Under the pieces are notes generated by a model that was given only the letters and a program-made list of their open reading frames with translations, was not told the DNA's origin and did no database searches. Positions 1-13,800 of a stretch of DNA of 43,739 nucleotides are shown here, piece by piece; position 1 is the first letter of the stretch, and each line of letters begins with the position of its first letter. Made by a program: the position numbers and the translations under genes. Origin of the DNA: Brachionus koreanus (Eukaryota > Rotifera > Eurotatoria > Ploima > Brachionidae); NCBI GenBank assembly GCA_016987375.1, contig PJRA01000263.1:4322495-4366233 (forward strand), read 5' to 3'.

Positions 1-747
1 AATTAATGATTTTTAAAGGAAAATTTCTTCAAAATTTTTTTCCCCTAAATTTCATCATAAAATCTTTAATTTTCAGATGATTTTATAATGATTCTTTAAA
101 GAATCATTGATTTTTCATTACTTTTGGGTTGACTGGGAATTCGGAATAATAATTATTATATGACAATTAGTTCTGTGAAATATAATGCCTAAAAGTTTCA
201 AAGAGTCAATGGCTTTTAAATGGCATGCATTGATCATTTTTCAAGCTAGAAATTTAAATTTTTTGCCAAAATAATCAGATTTGAATAGGGATTAAAAACA
301 GTATCAGTAAAGCTCAAAAAAATCTTAATTTTTTATTACTTTCTGGCACTGATGACCCACATCCCCTTGGTCCATTCGTCTAAAAAAAAAAGGCCAAAAA
401 ATTTTTTAATTTATTGCCAAATGAGTTAAAGTATTTTTAATGGTAAAATTTAATACGGATCCAAATTTTGATGTTAAGAAAACGATGCCTGGCCATAAAT
501 ATATAATATGAATAAAATTCTTGCAGAGTTTTGTAAATTGTAAACAATTAAATTAAATATTGTTTACGCTTAAAAATACTTATGTAATAATATTTTAATG
601 TTTCTTTATTATAAGAGTTAAGAAAAGAACTAATTTTATTTTTTAAAATTTTTTTATTTTATCAACAATTTTTTGTATTGAAGATTTAATAAATTTAAAA
701 AAAAATTAAAAAAACATTGATTTATTTATTTTTTAATTAATTTCAAG
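1..747 (+). other. non-coding AT-rich stretch, probably intron of the SANT gene
   Basis: No exon can be supported here. The stretch ends in a pyrimidine-rich tract and an AG at 746-747 that serves as the acceptor for the exon starting at 748, so it is most simply the 3' part of an intron. The ELM2 half expected for this family is not seen and should lie to the left of the window. Confidence 0.5.
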
Positions 748-1268
748 AAACTGACATTTGGACAACTGAAGAAATAAAAAAATTTGAAGCTGCAATTTTA
801 AAAAATGACAAAATATTCTCAGAAATAGCTAATGAAGTCGAAACAAAATCCATAAAACAATGCATTGAATTCTATTATTTATGGAAAAAAGTTATGTCAG
901 ACAACACAAAAAAAAAATGGAAAAGTTTAAAAAAGCGACGTTCATTTGAAGATACAATAGAGCAAAATTTAAGGTCATCCAATAATGGAAAGGCTGAATT
1001 GGCTAATGAAAACGAATCGGAAGAATTATCATTAAAAAATAATGAAAATGATTTAGATGATCATTTAGAAGAGCTGGACTTTGCAAATACGAAAAATTAT
1101 TTAAAAGAGAACCAAAAAAACCGGCTTGGAGTAGATGAAAACAGCAAAAGTCGTCTTTCTACTCCGTCTCCAAGCCAGTTTGTAAGTAGTAAGTACGATC
1201 GTGAGAAATGTAGTCAAGGATTCGTAACTAAACGAAAGCTCAGTCAACAAGTAGAGACTAAGCATTAA
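748..1268 (+). CDS. ELM2/SANT-type corepressor protein, 3'-terminal exon (partial)
   Basis: The reading frame is open from the acceptor AG at 746-747 to the TAA at 1266-1268, about 173 codons. The first ~50 residues form a SANT domain: the spaced tryptophans and aromatics of IWTTEEIKKFEAAI and CIEFYYLWKKV match the third helix seen in MIER, RCOR and MIDEAS/TRERF1 proteins, where SANT recruits and activates class I histone deacetylases in the nucleus. The rest is a charged, low-complexity tail with basic KKKWKSLKKRR next to SANT, possibly a nuclear localisation signal. The ATG at 894 is internal, because the SANT domain begins upstream of it and is in frame. The CIEFYYLWKKV wording is nearest MIDEAS/TRERF1 or MIER; I cannot separate these without the ELM2 region. 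The gene continues to the left. Confidence 0.8.
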
Positions 1269-4200
1269 AAAAAGTCTCATTTTTCGGTGAAACATTTATT
1301 TGGTCCAAAGAATCCGTAGCAATTGTGACAATCAATTATAATTAATGGAACCCCAGTGATATTATATTTTCTTATAAATATTTTTTTTTTATTTAGCTTT
1401 ATGAGATCTTATGGTATTTGTTGACAAAGTTTTTGTTATAGGTCTTATCGTTTTTTCTTGTCATAAATGTTCAGGTGTATTTTCTCTTGATTTCTTTATT
1501 ATGTCCATGGATTTTTATTTTGTTTCTATTTTCTCTATTTTGTTATTTATTATTAGTCTATGGCCTACAAATATTTTCTAAAACTTTTTAAGTTTTTATT
1601 TTTAATTTTTTAAATTTATTTAAGTATTTTTTGCTAAAGGTTATCTTTTAGGTTTATTATCGATTTTTAAAACATGCCTTTTCATGTACTATTTTTTCAA
1701 AAAAATTTTAATTTAAAACTTTTAAAAAATAACAGTGTCAATATATAAAAAATCATTTATTCTAAAAATAAAAGTATAAATTTTATTTTTTAATTTTTAA
1801 ACCAATTTTTTCCCATCTAGCATATTTTTTCTGGATTTTTTCAATCTTAATTCAAAAATGAAAAATCCTTAATTAATTAATTATGATATTATTTCTCGAG
1901 GCAATTTTTATTAAGTTAAAAAACGCAACAATTTTTGAAAGAAAAAGAATTGAAATACAAAATTTTGAAAAATTGTAATGAAATAATTTACGTTCTTAGA
2001 AATTTAGTGAAAAATTCGAAAAAATATTGAAAATAGACCGACATTTAATTTTTGCTTTCTTTAAAAAAAATTATGGTTAAACTTATCACCCGCTAATCAG
2101 TTTTTAATTATTTTTCTCACAGGAATTTTTTAACTCTTGTAAAATTTGTCTTTTGCTTATGGCAAGCTTTAAAAATATTTCAAATCTAATTCATCTAATC
2201 TTTTAATTTCAACAATCTTTGATATGTCTTTTTTATTTGATATTTCATTTATATATAAATTACTTTTATAATCAAAGGTTTTTCAAAAACATTTATTAAG
2301 GTTCAAAATTATTAAGTAGGTCTACCTATTGATTCACTAATTCTGATCGAATTTCGAAAAAACATTGATATTTTAAATAAAGCTGCATTTATTAGCTAAA
2401 TTTCAAAGAGCAAATCTTTATTTTTGCTAATTGAAGACAATCAATTTCATGGAAAAATGTTAAACATGATTGAAGGTTGAAAAATTTTTGATTCTAATCG
2501 TCTGTATAAACAATGTTATTAATATTTTCTATACGATAGCCAATTAAATTTACTAGTAATTGGGTTAATTGATTGTGATGGTTGGTTTTAACTGTCAAAA
2601 ATTAACCCAAATAAGAAAGCTTAGGACTGTATCAAAATTTTTTCTAAAAAAAAAAAATAAAAAAATACATAAGTAATTAAATATTGTAGAAAATAATATA
2701 AAATAATTTATTATTTTGGTAAATTTAAAGTTGAAATAATTGAACCGTTTAATAATAACGAGCTAAAGCAGGAGACCTCATAGTTTAATATTATTTTTAT
2801 TATTCAAACTTGTTCCATTCGATCTTAGCAATTCAAAAGTTATTTATTTAAAGAGCTGGTTACTAAATAGAATCTATTTTTTTATACAATGAATTGTATT
2901 CAATTGTGCACAATTAAATCAAAAATAATGTGGTTAAATTTTGAAATTAAAAAGTCTCTATTTGAATAATAAATAAGAATTTTAAATTTTTCATTAAATA
3001 AACAATAAAGTTTGTTAAAAAATAAAAAGATAAAATCAGAATAATAAAAGTTGAAAAAGTCAATAAAATTTTTTAGAAATCAAATAATTTTTTGTAATTT
3101 TTATGTTACTAAAATTAAGCTCTAAAATCAATAAGTTATTCCAATTCAAGAAAATATTATGTCTTTTGTAAAACATTTATATCGAAATTATTTAATCTCT
3201 ATTTGTTCGTACTAAAAATATGCTTTTAAAAAAAATGCTAAATAAATAAAATAAATTTTCCATACGAAAAAAGTTAAAGTTTTTTTTTTATTTTTTTTAG
3301 TTTATAAAAGTGTGAGATTTCAGATAAGCTTGTATTCTTTAAATCTAAAGAGAATTTTTAAGTTTTCGCTTAAAAATAAGTGATTGTTTTATGAACTTTG
3401 ACACAAATAGAAATTAAAATATTCTATATTTTTTACTATTGAACAAAATTTAAAATCCTTTCATTAAAAAAGCTTAGGATTCAATTTTTATTTTAAAAAA
3501 AGCTGAATAGAATCTAATTTTTATATAGTTGTGTAAAGCCTAGGTTTTTTTTTTATAAAATAAATTATTTAGACTTTAGAAAATAAATTGTTAATGATAT
3601 TTAAATATAAGTTTAATGAAAAGTATATATATATATATATATATATTTATTTTTTTGCAATAATTATCCTTTATGTTAAAAAAAATTTATCTAATCTATT
3701 AATCTAATTTATGAGAGAAATAAAAAGCAATTTCTTCAAGACAAAAAAAAATAAAATTCAAAAAATATTTTTTTATTCAATTTATGATTTAAAGATATTT
3801 TTTGTAATTTTTTTTTAAACAAAAATATTTTTAATAATGATTTTTTTATGAAAATTTGATATTCTAAAGCTAATTCATTAAATTTTTAGCCATTATTTTT
3901 AAATACGGCCTAGAATAACTTTATTTAAAAAAAAATAGTTTTTGTTTGTTTTAAACAAAGTTTATTTTTAAAATAAAAGTGTCATGACTGTTTCATTAAT
4001 GGAACAAACCTTTTAACGTCTAGTTTAGTGTTCACAAGCTTCTTTGACTTAGTTCAAAAAACAAACTTCATAGTTTTAACAGTTAATTTTGATTCGGAAA
4101 AATCGCGGATGAAGTTCTTGTTTTTTCTGTTTATTTTATTTTTAACCAACAAAAAATGTTGTTAATGTTTAGTTATGTTAATTCTGCTTTTAGCTAATTA

Positions 4201-4857
4201 AACTTAAAAGTTCAATAGCCATTAGATTAAAACTATTCAAAAATTTCGACTCAATTCAGAGGCGAAGTGCTCGATAGATTTTGATCATTCTCTAGAGAAG
4301 TAAACCCACACTTTTCTGAGCATAATCGCTGAAAAATAAAACGAGATATCCAATAATCAATATTTTTTCTTTATTAATCGTAACACAATTCATTCACTGG
4401 ATTGACTTTGTCCATTTTGCATAAATTAACATAAAAAATTTAAAAAAATTTCACAGTTTCGAGTATTAACAGAACTTGACTCGTTCGGTCATTATATCCT
4501 AGATTTCTCTATTTTGTCATAAGGAAATAAAAATTGACTTTGTTGAATCTTACTATCACTCTTTGCATTGATCGATTAATTAATAAATATTTGAATTAAT
4601 GGCGTGGCTTAGGCTTGTTTAACTACTTAACTAAATTCTAAGCTTTGAAACAAAAATGGAGGAGTACGACCAAACTAAATGTCGCACGCCCCTATTAATT
4701 TCAAAATTTTATTTGGACATATTAAGTTCGCTTTTTTTCCTCATCTTTTCTTAGCGTTTAACAAATTTTATTGTTTTAGACCTATGCTACAATTTTTTTC
4801 GAATGTTATTTTTCAAACGTAATTCTTAATATGTAACTGAGCCCAACTGAAACAAAA
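1269..4857. other. 3.6 kb intergenic region, no gene seen
   Basis: Very AT-rich, with frequent stops in all frames and no open stretch that reads as protein. It must hold the 3' UTR of the SANT gene and the promoter and 5' UTR of the receptor phosphatase at its right end. The only distinct element is the (TA)n run listed separately. Confidence 0.6.
3624..3647. repeat. (TA)n microsatellite
   Basis: About twelve uninterrupted TA dinucleotides in the intergenic region before the receptor phosphatase gene. Confidence 0.9.
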
Positions 4858-7800
4858 ATGCGCGTCAATATCTCATTTTTTTGGTTGATAGTTAACTTTT
4901 TATTAATAATCAAAAAGAATGGTGAGTTGAAAATAAATTAAAGTTTCAATATCAAAATTTTTTTTATTAGAATGTTCCAAGCAAGAGGAATACAAATTTT
5001 TGTTGAATAAATCTTATGACATTTTCATTGATAGCAAATCGGCTTTTAACAAAAGCAAAGACAATTTGATAAGGTCTAATCAATTCCGCCTCAAATGTGA
5101 TTTAACAGTAAGCAAAAAATCGAATGAAACAAGCGAAACAGATAAGGAAATTGATCAGCCATATCAGATAAAATGGTTTAAGCTTGATCCACACAAGTTA
5201 TTAATATTGCATGATTTTAATCAATATCAGTTAGAGCAATTAAACGATCCGCAAATGAGCGACATAAGCATTTATCCTACTGAAACCGACTTATCTGACG
5301 AACAGAAATTTAGTCTGTCATCCAGTTTGATATTCAATTATAGATTTAACAGAGACTCGTTGTTAAGAATAAATGGTGTTTATTTGTGCAAATTAAGTCC
5401 TAAGAAAAACAACACGTTTACACCCAAATCCCTATTTTTCCAATCGGTTCAGCAAGTATCTGTCACTGGTAAGGAATTTTTTAAATTAAATAAATTTTAT
5501 TTAGACTAAAATATTATCAAAATTTAAACAATTAATAACTCTTATTTAAGTTTTTTTCAAAAAAAACTTTTCATATGCCAAAATTTTTAGCATTGATAAA
5601 AAATAATGTCTTTGTTATAAAGTTTTCAAAATAGTAATTAATATTTAATTTAATTTTCATTGTTTTTTAGACATGCATCAAACTTTTTCGAATTAATCTC
5701 ATCAATGATTTAATTACGGATAAATTTTGAAAAGCAATGTTCTTTCCCGATTTTCAATTTATTTTTTATACAGATTTTCTAATTATACCAAGACCAAAAT
5801 CCATAAATAAAAAAACTATGAAAAGAATTTTTTAACAATTAAGATAAAATTAAAGGAATATTTTTTCAAAATTTTCGTTTTAGACATTTTCAAATGCGCG
5901 TATTTTTTTGTCCGTTGAGTTTTCAAATCCGGAAAAATGTATGTTGTAGAGAACGTCGAGCTCTTGAATTTGAGCCATTGACGAGTCCTCTACCATTTAA
6001 ATGACCAAATTGGAAGTACCGAGAAACTGGGTACTTTTGTTCAAGATGACTTTTTTCAAAGTGACATAACTTTGTCAATTTCCAAGCTTTTTTCGATTTT
6101 TAAAAACCAAAGTCAAGGAAATTAAACATTCTTTCGAATGTGACCTCGGTTGTTTGGATACATTAAAGATCCAGGTGTTTTGAAAATCTTGAAAAAATGC
6201 GTTTTTTAACGTTAGAAATAATTAAAGGAGTATAACCTAGATTCAAAAAAAAAGTACAATGTCCCTAGTCATAAACCTTTTAATTTTAAGTAAAATAGCT
6301 TCTTTGAGATTCAGTCTATTTTAATGTTTTTTTAGAATTAGTAATGATAGTGAAATAATAATTGAAAAAATAACTGTTATTAATAAAAAAAAACTAAATA
6401 AAATTATTGATTAATATTTATTTAATTTTTAGAATTTGATGATACAAGTCAATTGGAAAATGTAAAATTTGAAATTTTACAGCAAGGTTCAACTCATGTT
6501 CTAATCAAGATTCTAACAAATCATTCATTAATTTGCTATTCTATAAAAAAGTAGGTTTTCTTTGGAGAAAATTTATTTTAAATTCGATCTAAATTTTAAT
6601 CAAAGATCGCAAACTAGTCAAACAATAGCAAAAGGAAAAATTTTTAATGCTGACACTGTTACTAACAAGACACACTATTTTTTCATCGAAACTTTGGAAC
6701 CTTCAACAGCTTACACGTTTCAATTATATACATATTCAAATCTCAATAAAAAAAAATTCACCATGGTCTTTTCTCATAGTTTGACAACTAATGAAATCGA
6801 TCCAATAACTTCAACAACAGACTATGAATATGATTCTTTCTTTGAATCAAATCAATATGCATCGAAACGAGTGATAAATTGTGAATTGAACGTTAAAGAA
6901 ACAGATTCAAATGGCGATAATTTTCAATCCTTGTTCACGAAATTAAAATCTAAAAAAAAACACCAAATTGTGACCATCAACTATTCCTATAAGCTAATGG
7001 CTTCTGTTCTAAAAGACCATTTAAGTCAGCCTGAGCAGTTTTTTTCCATTGATCATGTAGAAAAATTTTCTAGTTTTTTTGAATTAATCAAATTCTATCA
7101 AAATTCAAAAAATTTCATTACCAATTATGAATGTCTAAAACAACATAAAAAATTGAAATCTATTAAGCCTTTGTGTGTGTTTGATTTTTCAATAGATATT
7201 GGTAGCGATGCATCCGAGGATTATGACTATTATGATTCATCATTAACTGATGACGAAGAGCCTAATTTCAATATACACACATCGCTTGATTTAGAAAACC
7301 AAACTGCTTTGCATGTTTCGTCTCGGTGTCTCAGATCCCATCGTCCTATTCGACTTGCAAACGGTAGATCGCTAGATTTGTCAACAAAAAATTCTGAGCA
7401 AATAATTTTTCCAATCAAGGAAGAAACTACCATTAAATTTCTACCAATTACCAAAGTACAAATATTTCAAAACGGTAGCGATAGCAAATCCCAACCTAGA
7501 AGCAAACAACTTTCATCATATAAAAAAGAAGCATTTGGTTCTATTATTCCAAACTATTTGGCAAAGCACATGACAAATATAAACAATTGTTATATTATCA
7601 ACAATCGGGAAATTCAATTTCAAATCGATAGTAACAAAATTTCAGATAATATTTATGGTAATGGTAAAATACCACCCCAAATTAATCGTGTTCAGTTAAT
7701 TAACAAATCATTGCCATATTATTATTATATAGAAATACTCAGTTCTGATCTGCCTTCTAATTTAAATGTTCAAACGTTAAACCAGAGATATCGTGCTATT

Positions 7801-10800
7801 CTCAAAAATTTAGCTGTTTTGTCTCGATTCAAATTCAGAATATTCAATTCCTCACAAGTAAGTTGTTTCAATTTTAATTAAATTAAATTCTTTTAAAGAT
7901 TCTTTTAAAAAAATTTTACTATTTTATTTATTTGGTAAGAAAAAAGCTCTAATAAAAAAGGAAAATTTTATATTGAATATTAACAAGATTTTTTAATTAT
8001 AATTTTGGTAAATTTATTTTTCTATTTTATTTTCGAACTTTAAGATTGATTATTTATCAAGAAAATCCTAGACAATCAAAAAATTCATACAAAATTTCCA
8101 ATATAAAAATTAAAAAAATTTATAACTTTAGTTCCAATGATCAAAAATTTGTTCTGCAAATGAAACAAAGTAAAGCAATTGTTAAAAATTTGTGTATAGA
8201 TTCTGAAAAATTCCATTCAATATTTTAATATTGAATGGAAATCGCAAACAATTTGCACTGATTTTGCAGACTTCTATAATAGGTGAAACAACAGTTGTTT
8301 CACTTTGTTTCATCTGTCGAACAAATTTTTGACCATTAGTTATAAAATTTTTTAATCTTTGTACTTGGAAATTTTATATTAAATTTCGCATTGTCAAAGT
8401 GTAATCAAATTAATTTTATTTTTATTATTTTTTTGATAATTTAAAAAGCTTAAAAATATAGTTAAATATAGCTATAATCTTAATGCACTAAAAATTCAAT
8501 TAAACAAATAGTAATGTAAAATTTTATAGCTTCCATTTAACATTTAATATAAAGAAAAATTAAAATATACTCAAAATTTTGATTAGCGTTTAATTTTTGA
8601 CTTAATGATCTATTTAATAAGTTAAAAAATATTCCAAGAAAATTGAGAACTCAATAGCGAAAAAACTATTCAAAATAAAATAGATGGTATTTTAATTTAT
8701 ATTTAACTAAAATCCAAACAAAAGAATAAAGTCTACATATTTTCCTATGAAAATGATTTATTAGAGGAATTGTCATTATAGGATTGAAGCATGATTTTTT
8801 ATTAATTGTTATAGATTGAAAACAACTTTCTTGAAAAATTGTTATCAAATTTATAAATGTTATTAAAAAAGCAATAAATAAAATTTTCAAGCTTTAGTAG
8901 ATAAAGATATTTCTTTTCAAAAAAAAATCAAACATTGTCCTTTAAATTTCTTATTAATGGATAATTTTCAAATATTTTCTGTATTTGGATAATAAAAATT
9001 AGGATTTTTTTTTTAAATATCAACTAAAAAAAATTGATCAAAGAATTTGTTAGTTAACTTTTTTAGATATCTTATTTTATGTTTTTTAAATATATTTCTT
9101 TTAAATAATGCTGTTTCATTCCGATGAATAAATAATAAATTGATAATCATACTAGAACCCATACAAATTAAAGTATTAAGTATCAAATTAAATATAAATT
9201 TTCATTTTAGCTATGGGCATAACTGTCTGAATTCTTATTTTTTTAACACCAGAAATATTCATATCGTTTTATTTTTTCTAAGTTGAAAAAAAAGATAACA
9301 GATTATTTGAAATAGCATTTCCCTATGTGTTGCCTCAGTTGGCCTTTAGATTAAAAAGTACTTTCGACAAAGATTAAACAATTTTCAAAAGAAATGCAAA
9401 ACACAAAAAGTTATTTAGATCCAATATTCTTATTTTAAAACTTAATTTGATTTAAGTCTGATTTTTGATAATTTTTATTCATTATTTAATTTTAAGGTAG
9501 TAAAGGCCAATTTGAGTCATCGAGCATCCAAAAGCACGCCAATTCATCAATTGACCAACTCTACTAAATCGTCAACAACTTCGACAAGTCCAGAAATAAA
9601 ATCTAATAGTACAGCTAAAAAACCAAAATCAAAAAAAAGCTTAAACGGCCATAAAAATTATGAAAACGAAGCGTTCTCTGATCTAGAAACCAATAATTCC
9701 ATTTCCGAGAGGCTAGATGCTTCAAGACTAAACAATATCTATGTTTTCAAAGTAAAAATCCTGTCCGAGGACAATACCAATCTAAATGAGTTTGACGTAA
9801 ATGTACATTGCAAAAAAATGAACACTACGCTAACATTGAATTCAAATGGTCCCATGGACCTAAATCAAGATGGTAAATAAAATTATTATTAAAAAAATAA
9901 AATATAAATTTAGTTAATCTAAATTTTACCGTATAATATTAACTATTATTATTATTATTATATTAATATAATATTTTAATTTTTTTTGCTAATTAATTTA
10001 TCATAAGTGTGAACTTTACAAAATATTAAATTTCATTTAAGTATTTATTTAATGATAGGCCTAATTTTCGAAATCAATATTATTTCTGATTGAAATGGAA
10101 AAGTGATATACTGAAACTAATAAAAAAATAAATTGCCATGAAACTTAATACCAAGTGTGTTAAGAATTAAATTCTTAATTTTGATAATGAACAGAAAGAA
10201 ACATATCTAATTACTTTGAATGAAAAACAAAAGAAGAAAAACCTATATTTTGCTACTTTACAAATTATTAAATTATCTTAATGTAAATATTTATTGTCAT
10301 AATATGGTCTTAAAAAGCTTACATAATTCAAAACAAGTTTTTAATTAGCTAAGCCAAAACTTTTGAAACATTTGATTTAGTTTAATCCGATTATAATTTT
10401 TTATAATTTTTTTTTTTGTAATCAATAGCAAAGTTTTATTTTTTAGTTTAGATTGAAATAAAAAAAATAAATTATTCCTTAACAAGATAACTTTTTAACA
10501 ATTTGATTCTATTAATTTTAATAGAAACAAAACAACATGTTAATTTCTCATCGAAAATTTATTTATATTTGTCGATTAAATTATTTTCTAATTGAAGATG
10601 CAAACAATTCGTTCTTTGGCCTAGTACTAACGATTTTATGCGCTGTGATTATAATTATAGCCGGTTGTTTATTCTGTCTAGTTATCAAAAGGTAATCTAT
10701 TTAAGCCTTAATTAAAGGTTAAAATGATTTGAATAAAAAATTTAAACCCTTATAGAAAATACGGTCTTAATGCGCCCAACTATTTGCTAAACTTCAAAAA

Positions 10801-13800
10801 TAGCTTTTTCTTAAAGCCAAGCAATATAAATCTGGAAGGAGGTACCAATTGCAAAATGGCAAAAAAGTCACGTACATTCCAATACCACCATCAATACCAA
10901 CAGCAACAATATCAACTTGAGCCGAGCAAAAGATCCAATCTACCTTCAACAAATATTCAAAAAGCAAACGTGTACAATCCAGTTGTTAAACCACATTCAT
11001 TTAGCTACAATTATGGTAAATTTTTTTATTCTTTAATTTAACATTTTCCTTTTTTCAAAATCTCTATCGCATTTCCTCGATTATTAGTCCGTATGCTTCG
11101 ACAAAAATTACAGTCTCGTCCATCACAAAGTCCAAATTACTCGTTGTCTATTTCGTCATCAAATAATAGTAAAATAAATATAGATGAGTCTAGTAATTTG
11201 CTAAAGCGCATTCGGAATTTTTTTAAAATTGAAGAAAACGAACCGAGTAACTTTGTGTGCACGACACAAGGTGATAGTTCAAGTGGTACGTCGTCATCCA
11301 GTTCATCACCCCTAGTTGTTTTTACTCGGCCTAACACTGAATCGACACAAATAGATTTGTCGACCAATTCTTCAATTTCAAATACCGAGACTAGTTTATT
11401 TATTTATCAAGGTTAATTAATTAATTAAGCTATATGAGTGTTGTTATAGAAAATAGTTTTGGGTGTAAAAATAATGTTTAGTTTCTAACATTTTAAATTA
11501 GTTTACTATAATATTTAGAACATTAATTAATAAAAATAAAATGAAAATTTAATTTTTTTTTAGAAGATAATGACGCTGTGCCCATCGAAGCTTTTGAGGA
11601 CTATGTTAATAAAATGCATGTTGATGGAGATTTCGGCTTTGCTCAACTATATGAAGTATTGATGAATAAGAATTTTTGAGATCAATTTTATTTAAGTTTA
11701 AAATTTCAAAAAGGAAATCACAAATGCTACAAAAGCTTATTCGTTCAGCTCAGACATTTCTCTTTATGAGTGCAATAGATGCAAAAACCGCTACTCGAAT
11801 ATTTTAACATGTAAGATTTTTTGTTTAAGATAAAAGCAGATATTTATATTTTAATTTTTAAAGATGAACATAGTCGAGTGAAATTGGCCCACGATGAAAG
11901 AGACGAGTCATACGGCTATATAAATGCAAATTATGTGGATGTTAGTCTAATTTTTATTTTTTTTTCAATTTTAATCTTAAATGCTTTGTCTTTTGAAAGG
12001 GCTATCTAAAACCCAATGCTTACATCGCTACACAAGGACCAATGCCGAATACTTTTGCAGATTTTTGGCGCATGATATTGGAAAAAAATTGCAGCATTGT
12101 GGTCATGATTACGAATGTAAAAGAAAAAGGACGGGTATGTATTATTTTTAGAAATGTTTCAATTTTTTTTTAATTTTAAAAATTTTTTTTAATCAAGATT
12201 AAATGCGACCAGTACTGGCCAGATGAAGGAATCGAGTTTTATGGCAATATACAAGTGACTCATTTGCATACAATTGTTTACGCATTTTATACAAAGCGAA
12301 TATTTACTATTAAAACAAGATATTCAAAAAAGGTAGGTCTACATGCATTTAAATATTAAAAGCTTTTATTTAACTTATTTATCTATATTCACTTATTAGG
12401 TATCTATTCAGGTTTTTATTTTTAAAAAATATCTGGATTGATCAGAATATTTTCATAACACCTTTAAAAAAATTTTCTAATTTTTTTCTAATTTTGATCC
12501 TAAAAAAGACTAAAAAAAATATCAAAAAATTTTTTTACTGAAAAATAATTTTAAATACGATTTAGAAAAAAATCCTCAATTTCATATTTTTTATAAATTT
12601 ATTTTTTTTAGCGGGGAGGCATTGAACGATTGGTGTATCAATACCATTTCACAGACTGGCCTGATCACGGAGTGCCATATTATATTCTTCCAGTTTTGTC
12701 TTTTATCAAAAAGTCATCTCGTTCTAACCCAGAACTGGGTGGGCCTATTGTGGTCCATTGCAGTGCAGGAGTCGGAAGAACCGGCACCTATATTGTAATT
12801 GATGCAATGATGAAACAAATAAAGCATAAATCAACAGTGAATATTCACAATTTTTTGAAACACATTCGTCATCAACGAAATTATTTGGTACAAACAGAAG
12901 AGCAGTTTATTTTCATTTATGACGTGCTCTTAGAAGCTAACAAGAGTGGTGAGACCGAACTGAATGACAAAAACATAGAAACCTACATAGAAAAGCTAAA
13001 TGAGGTATCATCAGATGGCAGCAAGCTAATTGACCGACAATTCGAGCTAATAACTGACTTCAAGCCGAAAGATTACCAAATATCTGCAGGAAACATGCAT
13101 TTTAACTTGGAAAAAAATCGAACTCAAAACATTTTGCCTGTAAATAATAGTCGAGTTGTTTTGGCCCGAAAACCGGGCATTGAAGGATCCGAGTATATAA
13201 ACGCAACTTATTTAAATGTAACACAAATTAAATTATAATCACAATAAGTTAAAATTTAATAATTTATTATTTTAAATTAATAGGGGTGTAATAGACAAGA
13301 CGAGTTTATAGTTACTCAGTATCCGACAGACAGTACTAAAATAAATTTTTGGCAAATGGTGTGGGACAACAATTCAAGTCAAATAGTGGTATTGAATTCA
13401 GAAGAAACAGAAGATTGCATGCCATATTGGCTGTCAGTTGGCGAACCTATGAAATGCGACAGTTTTACTGTGATTTTAAGAGAGGAGAATTTCGACATGG
13501 ACTTTGCTGTGCGCGACTTTCTACTTCAGTCAATTGATGAAGACTATGAATTTACTTGCCGCATGGTAACTGCAAGTTACTGGCCTGATAGCTGTACGCC
13601 AATCAAAAGCGCATTTGATCTAATCAATAAAGTCAAGCAATTTCGCTTGCAAATGATTAACGCAAATATAAGCAATACAATTGCATCCAATTACGCTAAT
13701 TTTAACACAAATCAGTCGCCGTTGATTGTTCATGATCTTAATGGTGGACATAGAGCGGCTTTTTTTTGCGCTTTGTTCTCTTTTCAGGATTCAATTTATT

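Noticed and set aside
1101..1295. Open minus-strand frame of 64 codons
   Set aside because: Antisense to the SANT-protein tail; no family character.
6551..6567. 17-nt GT-AG intron at the phosphatase frame break
   Set aside because: Too short to splice and its removal does not restore the frame.
7230..7454. Open minus-strand frame in the phosphatase ectodomain exon
   Set aside because: Shadow of the long plus-strand exon.
8046..8228. 60-codon plus frame as a phosphatase exon
   Set aside because: The flanking exons already join in phase, and this frame is the left arm of the inverted repeat.
8666..8890. 74-codon minus frame in the same intron
   Set aside because: Ile/Phe/Lys-rich product expected from AT-rich DNA; no splice context.
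11137..11367. Minus frame opposite the juxtamembrane exon
   Set aside because: Shadow of the Ser-rich plus-strand coding sequence.
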